DNA from: Avena insularis
Taxonomy: Eukaryota > Streptophyta > Magnoliopsida > Poales > Poaceae
Assembly: GCA_023614405.1 (NCBI GenBank)
Contig: CM042684.1
Span: 468,357,650 to 468,421,649 of the forward strand
Direction: 5' to 3'
DNA length: 64,000 bases
Shown: positions 37,236 to 47,490 of the stretch, piece after piece
How positions within the stretch are numbered: position 1 is the stretch's first letter
Layout: each line of letters begins with the position of its first letter
The notes under the pieces: model-generated
Seen by the model: the letters and a program-made list of their open reading frames with translations, nothing else
The model's database searches: none
What the model was told of the DNA's origin: nothing
Translations under genes and position numbers: made by a program

Positions 37236-38543
37236 CTAATAATGTATTGACTTACCACTTGCTTCCTTACAATTGACTTGACTCATGGTCTCAAACTTCC
37301 GTTTTCCTAAAGATGTACCTTCTTCAATAACACCCTCCTTTGAAGATGATCCAGGGGATGTCAAATTTCCTCCTACGGATATTCCATATTTCTCCCTATG
37401 TTCTGGACAACATGATTTCTTGTGTCCTATAATTCCACACTTGTTACACTTTCCTACAAATGCTTTTGTTTTTCTCTTCATTGAAGTAGTATGAATGTTT
37501 GGACTAGATGGTAGCCCCATTATTGGTCCTATTCCTCCTGTTGACAACCCACGAGTTAACAGTCAGTTTAGCCAGCTCATCATCATGTGTCCAGATTCTC
37601 CACATTGGTAACATAATATCTTAGGGTTTGGGCAGTCCCTACTAACATGGCCCCTGATTCCACAATTGTGACATATCTTCTTTGTGGTGTACCTCATATG
37701 TGGATCCGGACATGTTGTGGTTTGTTTTTGCACTTCCTTCCTCTTTCCTTCAGGTACATCAATCTCATCACCTTCAGATATATGTGTACTATCCAATAAT
37801 TCCTGAAACTCCTTTGTACGCACAATCCTAAGATGCATCCTCATAACTGCTTGTAGTCCCTTCATGAACTTCCTTTGTTGTTTAGCCTCCATGTTTACTT
37901 CCGCTCTAATGTACTTGGATAATTGATTAAACTCCCATACATGTTTCAGAACTGGAAGATTCTTCATTTCTAAGGTTTCATCCTCCTTCCTTTTCCCATT
38001 GTTCTGATGAACAAATTCTTCACGAAACTTCTTTTTGAACTCAGCCCAGGTACTAACACCTTCTCCCAATGTTGTGAACCTTGACTTCTCCCAATACGTG
38101 GCTGCAGTTCCGGTCAATAGATAAGTTGCATATCGCACCTTTTCTTCATCCTTACATCCCACACTTTTAAGCTTCCTAGATGTATCCATTAACCAATTTT
38201 CCGCCTCCAAAGGTTCTTCTACCATGGAAAAACTCCAAGGCTTGGTTTGTAAGAACCTCACTAGTTTAACCCTTGGATATAATTCCTCAGGTTGCCTTTC
38301 TTGCATTTTAATTAAAGTCTCTTGATAGAACTGATCATGTCTCTCTATTTCAACATTTCTCCTGTCTTCCATACCCTTCATATACTGAAGAACTCCTTCG
38401 TTGGGAATTAAATGCGGCATTTGAATTTCTACTTCCTTTGGAATTGGATCTCTAACCTCCTTCTATTGTGTCAGCCTCATCTCATGAGCCTTCACCTTAC
38501 CTTCATCGGATCGATAATTCGCCTCTCCCTCATGCGAACCCAT
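37236..38543 (-). pseudogene. Element D gag with three zinc knuckles
   Basis: Minus strand frame from ATG 38543 (MGSHEGEANYRSDEG) to the stop at 37236, about 435 codons with two in-frame stops (TAG near 38464, TGA near 37564). The capsid region shows LVRFLQTKPWSF, PLEAENWLMDTSRKL, EKVRYATYLLTGTAATYWEK and STWAEFKKKFREEFV, the pattern of Gypsy chromovirus-type Gag. Nucleocapsid: CHNCGIRGHVSRDC (complete), CYQCGESGHMMMSW (last Cys replaced by Trp) and CNKCGIIGHKKSCC (complete). No protease follows. It is the only protein-coding relic found in D. Confidence 0.85.
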
Positions 38544-39335
38544 TTTCCCCACTAGACATGTACATCAAGTAAGAACTCCATGAAACAGCATGCATATGCC
38601 CATAAAGTTCCACTTCATGCATAGACCTATTCAATCAAGAAGATCCAAATAAAAACCAGGAATCCAATTGTGGTACATATAACACACATCATTCTAAGCC
38701 CGGAATATAGTAGTTGAGTATAATACCTCTAGAATTCAGGCTTAGCTGTGTAGTATACGACATTTCCTAGTATAGGTTTACTGTGTGATACTTAGCACTT
38801 AGAAGCCAAACTAATCTTTGTCTCCATATTTACCCAAATTTCTCAATTGCAATTGGATACTTTTGAGCAAAGTGGTCTCACTTTGGTTCTTGACGAACTT
38901 CTTATCTTGCTTTTGGGACTACTAAAGATTACCAATCTTCTATTCTATCGTAAAGTATCCTCACATGATCTCTCAAAGCTACTAACAAAATTGTAGTTAC
39001 TACCTGAATCCAACAATTATCGTAATGTTATAATACCTATGACTTCTATCATAGACCTACACTGTTCTTTACTTACTATTATTACAAGATTATTTAGTAA
39101 GTACTTGTCCTAATTTCAGACTTATCATGGTCTCGGAGCTATTCTCACCACGAAATTGTCTAGATTTACCTAGTCATCATGATTAAAGAGCTAATCTCAC
39201 CATGACGACTCTTTTTCTTAGCTTACCATTAATGATTCTTCACCAAAATTATACTCCATCACATGGAATTATCAAGTGGATGCCACATGATTTACTTCCA
39301 TTTGTATCTATACATACTCTGATGGTCTCACTTAA
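38544..39335 (-). other. Element D leader segment
   Basis: AT-rich untranslated sequence between gag and the E insertion; continues at 47112-47476. No coding sequence supported. Confidence 0.6.
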
Positions 39336-39340
39336 GTGGT
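39336..39340 (+). repeat. Target-site duplication of E, left copy
   Basis: gtggt immediately before the LTR start TGACACG; the same five bases follow the right LTR at 47107-47111. A perfect 5-bp duplication proves E inserted here as a unit. Confidence 0.92.
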
Positions 39341-40838
39341 TGACACGTCCATTTTGCATCACTATTCTATGTCTTAATTCACTATTATTCATTGATATAT
39401 TTCATACAGAGAGGTGATATTTATGTTATTTCATCTGTTTTTGCATGGTTGATGACTTTTGGAGCATGGACCGCTGTAGTCAGGATTCTGATGGAAAATA
39501 TGCTGTTTGGAGGCAAAATTCACGAAGATCAGAAAATCCGGGAAAATATACGGAAAATCCTATTTTTCCAGAAGACTAAGGAAGCCAGAAGACGGAGTGG
39601 AGATGGGCCACAGGGGGCCCACACCACCCCATGGCGCGGGCAACCCTAGGTCGCGCCAGGAGGTGGTGTGGCCACCTTGGCCCACTCCAGCCTCTCTCCT
39701 CTGGCGTTTATCATCCTCCTGAAACCCTAAGACTCGGGGAGCGACCACAGAAAGATTCCGCCGCCTCTGCGAGGCGGAAAACACCGAGAGAGAAAGATCT
39801 CTCCGGCAGACAGATTTCTGCCGGGGGAATTCCTTCCCGGAGAGGGGAGATCGTCGCCATCAACACCACCATCAAGCTGGACTTCATCGGGATCATCATC
39901 ATCATCATCACCATCAGCACCCTCATCACCATCTCCATATTGCCGTAACAATTGCGTTGAATCTTGCATAGTTCACAGGGGAAACTTTCCCGGTGTTGAT
40001 TACTCTTTGTAGTTGATGCTATTGAGTGAACCATTGAATTATTGTTTATGTTCAGATTGTTATACATCATTATTCCATCTCTGATCATGATCCATATGAT
40101 GTCTTGTGAGTAGTTCATTTTGTTCTTGAGGACATGGGAGAAGTCTTGTTGTTAGTAGTGGAATTGCGTTGAGAAAGTTCAATAGATTGTTATTTAAGTT
40201 GTGGTGTACTTCTTCTACTGGTGTCATGTGAACGTGACTACATGACACTTCACCTATATGGGCCTAGGGGAATGCATTGTGTATTTGGCTACTAATCGTA
40301 GGAGTTGCTGGAGTGACAGAAACCTGAACCCCCGTTAGGAAACCATTGCACAAGGGACGTAAGGGTCTTAGAGTTTAAAGTTGTGGTTAGGTTTCTACCT
40401 TAATTACTTTCTTGTACTTACGGATGTTTGCAAGGGGTATAATGACAAGTATGTATTAGTCTTGGATGGGGCGGTACATTAGCACAGGTTCACCCACACA
40501 ACACTTAGCAAGCTAAAGAGGATTAATCAACTATATGAAGCGAAAGCACTTGAGCCTTCCATGTGTCCTCGAGAACGTTTGGTCATCTTAAGTAATACAA
40601 CCGGCTTGTCCTTTGCTGCATAAAGGATTGGGCCACTTGCTGCATTTATTCCTACTGTCTTTTATTTACTCATACTTTGTTTACTTGCTATATCAAAACC
40701 CCTAAAAATCCGTTTGCTAAGTATTTGCAGAGAATTCCTGATCCATACCACTAGCCAACACCTTCTGCTCCTCGTTGGGTTCGACACTCTTACTTATCAA
40801 AAATACTGCGATACACCCCCTATACTTGTGGGTCATCA
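39341..40838 (+). repeat. 5' LTR of E (1498 bp)
   Basis: From tgacacgtccattttgcatc to cttgtgggtcatca. Contains a GC-rich palindrome (39616-39673), an (ATC)n-type microsatellite (about 39893-39935) and the motif gttgggttcgacactcttac near its 3' end. Compared with the 3' LTR it keeps extra small motif copies, such as gagagagaaag versus gagagaaag. Its TATA region is altered (gtttatc where the other has ctatatc). Confidence 0.92.
39616..39673. repeat. GC-rich palindrome in the 5' LTR of E
   Basis: Left arm ggcccacaccaccccatggc (from 39616) pairs with right arm ...gaggtggtgtggcc (to 39673); arms are about 22 nt with a 13-nt centre. It sits about 40 bp upstream of the expected TATA position. Confidence 0.85.
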
Positions 40839-40849
40839 AGACTATTTTC

Positions 40850-40867
40850 TGACGCCGTTGCTGGGGA
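40850..40867 (+). other. Primer binding site of E
   Basis: TGACGCCGTTGCTGGGGA, 16 of 18 matches to the tRNA-Asp-type PBS TGGCGCCGTTGCCGGGGA used by Athila-lineage elements; 11 bp inside the LTR. Confidence 0.8.
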
Positions 40868-40947
40868 GTGAAGCGCTATTGGAGAGTGGAACTGGTAAAG
40901 GAAACTTCTCTGAGTATTGTTTATACATTAGTTGCTTTATTTTCGTT

Positions 40948-42575
40948 ATGGATAATTCGCTGAGTTTATTATTTGGTAATGCTACTACCACTGCTAACGT
41001 AGTAGATAAGCCACCACCTGCTGAGAATGATGTTTTCAAAATACCTACAAGAATTATTGATCGTGTTATTGGTAACTACTATGTTGGGGATGGAACTGTC
41101 CATCCCGGTGATCATTTACTCTTATACACGAATTATGCGGGTTGTTCAAGTGTGCAGGTATTACTACAGATCAAGTTAAGAAGAAGTTATTCTCATTATC
41201 ACTGAAAGGAAGAGCTGAGGAATGGTATAAGCTGCTGAAGAATGGTCAAGCTCTGGAATGGGAGGAAATACTGCCTCTCTTATATTCAAAGTTTTATCCT
41301 CCTAGTGAGATTCATAAAGATCGGAATCAAATATACAACTTTTGGCCTCTTGATGGAGAGAGTACAGCTCAAGCTTGGGGAAGATTGAAGTTACTAATGC
41401 TCAAATGTCCCATTCATGAGCTCCCCAACGATATTATTATCAATAACTTCTATGCAAGGCTTCCTCTACATGATAAGGATTTATTGGATGCTTCTTGTGC
41501 TGGATCATTCACTCGCATGAAAGAAGAAGCTAAATGGGATCTTCTGGACCGTATTCAAGACAATGCTGAAGCTTGGGAGAATGAGAAAGTCATAAAGTCA
41601 GGTATAAATTATGATTATGAATGCATTGAATCTTTTATGGGAACTGATGACTTTCAAAATATTAAGAATGCTTATGGTTTAGACTCTCAAGCTATTGCTT
41701 CTTATTTTAAGGCTTTTGCTTCCTATATTGAAGTGCCTAAAAAGAAGTGGGATAAGTATCATGAACCTTATAAAGATATTGCTAAGAGTGTTCCTTCAAG
41801 AAATACTGAAGTTTATACTGCTAATCATGTTTTACCTGAACCTTATATTGAGAAAATGCCTTTCCCAGTTAGGATTAAGGAACATTCTATGATAGCTAGT
41901 ATGGTTAATGAAAGTACAAGAAAAGCTGCTGAACCTGATAAACAAATGGTTGATGAACCTATAATAGCAAATGTGAAATACTTTGTTACTAAATATGAAA
42001 AAGAGGGACACCCTATCCTTTGTAAGGATACCTCTAATATTGTTTCACAAAGTAGTGTTATGAGAGCTAGTATTCCCGTGTTTTCTGTTAGAATAAGTGA
42101 TCATTGCTATGATGGTCCTTGTGATAGCTATATTGTTAAGTTTATGCATGATACTGAAAGTTACTATGAGAGAGGGAAAAGTGTTCTTATGTATCTCAAT
42201 AATATCAAGTTTCCTCGTTTTATGCTGAAAGTTTTTATGTTGCACTTCTTTTGCCCTCTTATGCAAGTTGCTTCTGGTTTTAAAAACTTGTTTGTTTACA
42301 AAATTCCCTTGCATAGGAAGTGGTTTAGACTTAAACGTGTGTATTTTTTGTTTCTTAATGCTCTCTTTCACCTCAATTCATATCCCTATGAGAGCTTCTT
42401 CAAAATTATCATGCCCATTTTAATGGCTATAAAGAAAGAGCTTTATGGGACACAACCCAATTTGTTTTTTTGCTTTCAGTTTGTTTTTATTTCTTTGAGT
42501 CTTGGAAGTTATTACTTCGGTAATAACCTCTCCTTATCCGTTTTGTTTGGTTTTTGTGTCAGGATCAACCCCTAA
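40948..42575 (+). pseudogene. Element E gag
   Basis: Starts at ATG 40948 (MDNSLSLLFGNATTTANVVD) and has one missing base near 41123 that shifts the frame. From about 41125 the frame is open for some 480 codons to TAA at 42573-42575. The capsid core has FKCAGITTDQVKKKLFSLSL, GRAEEWYKLLKNG, WEEILPLLYSKFYPPSEIHK and AWGRLKLLMLKCP, typical of Athila Gag. No zinc knuckle is visible. The C-terminal third is hydrophobic and basic. Without the single indel it would be about 540 residues, so it is the best preserved frame of E. Confidence 0.88.
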
Positions 42576-43262
42576 TGAGAGAGAAGTAAGATTTGGGGAA
42601 GTTGCTGTCCCGAAACAGATTTTTGTGCTTCACCGTAAAAATTCGTGAGAGATCTCTGTATGTCGGATTGATCTGTAATTTTTTGTGCTTCTGCCCCAGG
42701 TTTTTATTTAACTTTCGTTAGTTTTGCACTTTTTGATTTGAGCAACAGAAGATTTTCGAAAAAAATGATCTTTACCTGCTGGTCTGTTTTGACAGATTTT
42801 GCCACTTTTGCATTTGCTTCTTTATTCGATTTCCTTTTTGAGTTCTTTTTGGGTTTTCGGAAGGAGTTGCTACAGTAGCTTATGTTTTGATGGTTTTCAG
42901 TTGAAGTTGGACTCAAAAGGTTTTATCACTTCACTTATACTAATGTTGCTAATGAGAACTGTGTGAAGTTTTTGTGTGAAACAAATTTCCAGGTTAGTGG
43001 AGATAATGGTGTAATAAGGAAGAGAAAGGTTTTATGACTCAAGTAATAAGTATATGAAGATGAAGATATTGATGTTATTCAAGTGGTGACTCCGAAAGAA
43101 TCTACTAGATACCAAATTCATAGACCTGCAGAGTCTATTTTCAAATAGGTAATAGTTCTGGTAAGAAAAGTTCCGCGAAAATACAATCCAACTATATTTT
43201 TGCAGTTTTCAGTCAATAAGGAAAGCTACAAAGCGAAAAAGGGACAGAAATGGAGCCAGGGT

Positions 43263-43318
43263 GGCTCACACCACCCTGTGGCGCGGGCCCACCCCTGGTC
43301 GCGCCACCAGGTGGTGAT
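43263..43318. repeat. Internal copy of the GC-rich palindrome in E
   Basis: Left arm ggctcacaccaccctgtggc (from 43263) and right arm cgcgccaccaggtggtgatt resemble the LTR palindromes, but this one lies mid-element, far from either LTR. Confidence 0.7.
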
Positions 43319-43781
43319 TCCGCCCTGGACTCCGCCTCCGACTCGTTTTCTCTCAGTACCTTCCTTTTGATATGAAACTTCGTAATATATATTCCCCGGG
43401 ATCTCCCGAGATTCGTATATCATATTTTCGTCATGTTTTTGTTTTGATCCGTTTCTGCCGGGACATACTCTTTGAAGGTTTAGAAGCACAATGTTGTTTT
43501 CCAAGGATAAGGGGAAGGAGCCTATGGAGGAAGATCTCCAAGACCCCAAGCAGGGGCTGGTACCTTTAGTCTCTTGCCCTGCATCAACGGAAGCCCTATG
43601 AGTCACTAAGGAGTTCTGCGATAAGTATCGAGACTTGAGGAGGAAGGTGGACATGCTTCAATGGGAGAATAATAGGCTTCGCAAGATGCTGGAAGATTTC
43701 CTCACGTCAACTAAGAAAATATTACCACCACCACCGAAGGAGTAACTCGTCATCAGGTTTGGCATCCCCTTAGTTTGTTCC

Positions 43782-43795
43782 AAGCTTGGGGGAGT
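43782..43795 (+). other. Internal PPT-like motif of E
   Basis: aagcttgggggagt, identical over 14 nt to the terminal PPT at 45622-45635, but 1.84 kb upstream and followed by gcctgatatc instead of an LTR. Confidence 0.6.
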
Positions 43796-45150
43796 GCCTG
43801 ATATCATCACTATCTTCTATCTTTTTACCTTTTTAGTAGAGTCATATCATGAATAGATGAGTTATTATGTAGGATGGTTTGCATTATGGAAGTGTCCCCT
43901 CTCTCGTTAGATATGTATCCCTTAGTGTGAGTTGCCGTTATGGAATATTAATGGGAAGTTCTATCATTTACTCTTTTGCATAGCTTATATTAGTTTTCAC
44001 TTCGTGGTTATATGATTGATCTTGTTGTTAGTATTGGTAGCACTCTAGTATCATTGATTTAATTTAGATGGTTTTGGCAAACCTGGCTCGGTCAGTAGCA
44101 AAACTTTTTTTGAGAGTTGAATGAAAAAGATAAAGGTACTCTAAAGAAAAATTATTTCATCATCTTTCTTTCTTGATTTGCTCATAAGTCTAGTATTCTC
44201 TAGTTAAGATCTTTTCTGCTTCCAAGGAAGATTGCATGTTTGTCTTTATCACTTGTATGTTTGGTTGTTTCCTTCAACTCTTATACTTGCTAGCCAAAAA
44301 CCTGTACTGAGAGGGTATTCTTCTCGTGCATCCACCTCCTTTAAACCAAAACCTTTGCCATTTGTGTCCACCATACCTACCTAGTAGCATTATTGCTATT
44401 CCAAGTAAATTCTTGTTTTATCTACCTCCCAAATTAAACTTGTTATGTGAAAATTAGTGATTAAAGCTCTCACGAACTTGATGGCACACTTTACTTTCTT
44501 GCATTTAATAAACTTGAACCATTGGGTCCTTTTTTGTTGCGTATAAGCTTGCGCTTTATGAGTTGAAGTTAGCCGAACCATGTATCATGGGGACCGCTTT
44601 CAACACTTCATTTGGTACTTTGTACCTAGTTGATATAATGTTCTTTTGCTTATGGATCCCGACGGTGTGAAATAAAAGTGGAACTTGTAAGATCATGGAG
44701 TTTATATGTGTGTTAGAGAAACGCCTGGGCCGCTAGCCTAAGCCATGCCTAATCATGGTGGAAACTTGCAGCATAACTATAGTGAGCATTCTATGAAGCA
44801 TCCTCAATAAAAACCTATGCAAATAGCAAATAAAAAGATCGCTGAGATGCTCACTGTCTGCTTGCCTTGTCATTTTGATTATGGGATAGCTCCTGTGTCA
44901 TGTGCAAGGGGTACCCCGTTGGCGGTTCTCAATGATACGCATGTATTTACAATGACAAGAGCTTGCTCGTGACTAAAGTTGAGTAGCATGAGGATCGGTA
45001 CTCATAAGTAAGGGCATGAGATTTCAACTTATAACTTGTCAAGCATATCCTCTTAGTTGTGTCACTTTAACCTTAATCACCTAAAGATGCCTATGATAGG
45101 GGCCATGAGAGTTGAAAGCTAGTAAGTATCATAATTTTTGGGAGCTCTTT

Positions 45151-45672
45151 ATGAGACTTGCAATCCCTGCTTCCCTCTTTGAAGGGCCTTTCTTTTACTT
45201 TGTAGTTGAGTCAGTAAACCTACTCCCTTCTATCTCAGCAAGTATTTTGAGTTGTTGTGTTTCATTCATTCATATGTTAATTTATTCAATCATGTTTCTT
45301 ATGTTCCTTGTTTTGCACATTGCTCTTATCCTGATGATTACTACTTTAAACCAGTTATTTGTGAACTCTAGCAAATTATCAACTATTCTTCGACCAAGAG
45401 CTAAGTTTGCTATTACCAATTATGATTTACTTTATGTATCTTTATTGTGTTTCCTTTACTTATTGCAAGTTGAGTTATATAATAGTGAGTTGTCTTCTAT
45501 TATGATCTGTATATTTGATGGATGTGATGCTTCTTGTCTGTATTCTTTTATCGACTCTTCACTCCATAAACCTGAGGCCTTGTTTATTGAGCTCAGTTTC
45601 ACTTGGGGACAAGCGAAGTCTAAGCTTGGGGGAGTTGATACGTCCATTTTGCATCACTATTCTATGTCTTAA
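45151..45672 (+). pseudogene. Hydrophobic ORF near the 3' end of E, possible env-position relic
   Basis: Open for about 174 codons from the first ATG at 45151; it ends in the LTR at 45672. Several hydrophobic runs (FFYFVVESVNLL, FIHMLIYSIMFLMFLVLHIA, LLYVSLLCFLYLL) could span membranes. Autonomous Athila elements carry an env-like ORF with membrane segments between pol and the 3' LTR, and this sits in that place. AT-rich DNA easily yields such Leu/Ile/Phe-rich translations, so chance is a serious alternative. No signal peptide or cleavage motif identified. Confidence 0.3.
45622..45635 (+). other. Polypurine tract of E
   Basis: taagcttgggggagt directly before the 3' LTR start TGATACGTCC. Confidence 0.88.
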
Positions 45673-47106
45673 TTCACTATTATTCATTGATATATTTCAT
45701 ATTGAGAGGTGATACTTATGTTATTTCATCTGTTTTGCATGGTTGATGACTTTTGGAGCATGGACCATTGCAATGATTCTGATGGAAAATGTGCTGTTTG
45801 GAGGCAAAATTCGAAGATCAGAAAATCCGGGAAAATATATGGAAAATCCTATTTTCCGTAAGACTAAGGAAGCCGAAGACGGAGTGGAGATGGGCCAGTG
45901 GGGCCCACACCACCCCATGGCGCGGCAGCCTAGGCCACGCCAGAGGTGGTGTGGCCACCTGCCCACTCCACCTCTCTCTCCTATATCATCCTCCCGAAAC
46001 CCTAAGATTCGGGAGCAACCACAAAGATTCCGCTGCCTCTACGGGCGGAAAACACCGAGAGAAAGATCTCTCCGAGATTTCTGCCGGGGGAATTCCTTCC
46101 CGGAGAGGGGAGATCGTCGCCATCAACACCACCATCAAGCTAGACTTCATCGGGATCATCATCATCATCACCACCATCATCACCCCCATCACCATCTCCA
46201 TATTGCTGTAACAATTGCATTGAATCTTGCATAGTTCATAGGGGAAACTTTCCCGGTGTTGATTACTCTTTGTAGTTGATGCTATTGAGTGAACCATTGA
46301 ATTATTGTTTATGTTCAGATTGTTATACATCATTATTCCATCTCTGATCATGATCCATATGATGTCTTGTGAGTAGTTCGTTTTGTTCTTGAGGACATGG
46401 GAGAAGTCTTGTTGTTAGTAGTGCAGCTGCGTTGAGAAAGATTCAATAGATTGTTATTTAAGTTGTGGTGTACTTCTTCTAGTGGTGTCATGTGAACGTC
46501 GACTACATGACACTTCACCTATATGGGCCTAGGGGAATGCATTGTGTATTTCGCTACTAATCGTAGGGGTTGCCAGAGTGACAGAAACCTGAACCCCCGT
46601 TAGGAAACCATTACACAAGGGACATAAGGGTCTTAGAGTTTAAAGTTGTGGTTAGGTTTCTACCTTAATTACTTTCTTGTACTTACGGATGTTTGCAAGG
46701 GGTATAATCATAAGTATGTATTAGTCTTGGATGGGGCGGTACATTAGCACAGGTTCACCCACACAACACTTAGCAAGCTAAAGAGGATTAATCAACTATA
46801 TGAAGCAAAAGCACTTGACAGTTTTCCCATGTGTCCTCGAGAACGTTTGGTCATCTTAAGTAATACAACCGGCTTGTCCTTTGCTGCATAAAGGATTGGG
46901 CCACTTGCTACATTTATTCCTACTGTCTTTTATTTACTCGTACTTTGTTTACTTGCTATATCAAAAAACCCTAAAAATCCGTTTGATAAGTATTTGTAGA
47001 GAATTCCTGATCCATACCACTAGCCAGCACCTTCTGCTCCTCGTTGGGTTCGACACTCTTACTTATCGAAAATACTGCGATACACCCCTATACTTGTGGG
47101 TCATCA
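45636..47106 (+). repeat. 3' LTR of E (1471 bp)
   Basis: tgatacgtccattttgcatc to tgtgggtcatca, followed by the target duplication gtggt. The palindrome is at 45902-45955 and the putative TATA ctatatc at 45981-45987. It is shorter than the 5' LTR mainly through small deletions between repeated motifs in 45890-46080. Confidence 0.92.
45902..45955. repeat. GC-rich palindrome in the 3' LTR of E
   Basis: Left arm ggcccacaccaccccatggc and right arm cgccagaggtggtgtggcc, about 26 bp upstream of ctatatc. Same module as 39616-39673, with a shorter centre. Confidence 0.85.
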
Positions 47107-47476
47107 GTGGTATGGTGGTATCTACTAGTGATAAGATTCTGCTACTTCCCATGGATTCTAAATATAGACTCCATCACTAATACTACTCCACATGGTATCT
47201 TGATCTTAGTGCTAATCTTACTTGATATTTTATCTTACTTAAGATATCTTAGTGGTGTTATACTTATTTAGAGATACACTCAAATGACAATTCTCTATAG
47301 AAGACTTATAACTACTCCTTAAGAAGGATGACAAAAACATCCAACTTAAGTGTGACAAGGTTTATCCTCAAGTGGATATCCATCACCAGTCTTGGTTTAG
47401 ATAAGATGGCTCCTATAGTCACTATCCAACCTACAGATCTTCCTAAAAATGTTTTAATCCTAAGGTCAAAGCATAT

Positions 47477-47488
47477 GCTCTGATACCA
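47477..47488 (-). other. Primer binding site of element D
   Basis: Minus strand TGGTATCAGAGC, exact match to the initiator tRNA-Met PBS, two bases from the LTR end. Confidence 0.9.
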
Positions 47489-47490
47489 GT

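Larger units (their letters stand above)
30063..39340 (-). mobile_element. Element D, left part: giant-LTR Gypsy element, gag-only
   Basis: Minus strand element split by Copia-C, E and Gypsy-2. The left (3') LTR remnant is 30063-35908, PPT 35921-35909, and the internal region 35909-39340 resumes at 47107 after element E. Comparing LTR copies gives a full LTR of about 5.95 kb (5846 bp here plus about 106 bp seen only at 47491-47596). Summed internal DNA without E is only about 3.8 kb and holds gag but no recognisable pol. LTR start TGTAACATCC, a Met-tRNA PBS and the gag type suggest a Tekay/Del-like Gypsy relative, non-autonomous. Confidence 0.8.
42576..45111 (+). other. Element E interior without pol
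   Basis: 2.5 kb where pol should be; no catalytic motif on either strand. It holds a diverged copy of the LTR palindrome (43263-43318) and an internal copy of the PPT motif aagcttgggggagt (43782-43795). Otherwise AT-rich and unrecognised. Confidence 0.6.
39341..47106 (+). mobile_element. Element E: Athila-lineage gag-only LTR retrotransposon
   Basis: 7766 bp, plus strand: LTR 39341-40838, PBS 40850-40867, gag 40948-42575, noncoding/decayed 42576-45621, PPT 45622-45635, LTR 45636-47106, with the target duplication gtggt on both sides. No protease, RT, RNase H or integrase motif is present, so it depended on an autonomous partner. LTR ends, PBS type and gag resemble the Sabrina/Fatima/WHAM group of Triticeae Athila elements (from memory). 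Confidence 0.88.

Noticed and set aside
45151..45672. A true envelope protein gene in E
   Set aside because: Only an AT-rich hydrophobic frame with no signal peptide, cleavage site or recognisable fold; listed as a weak relic, not claimed as env.
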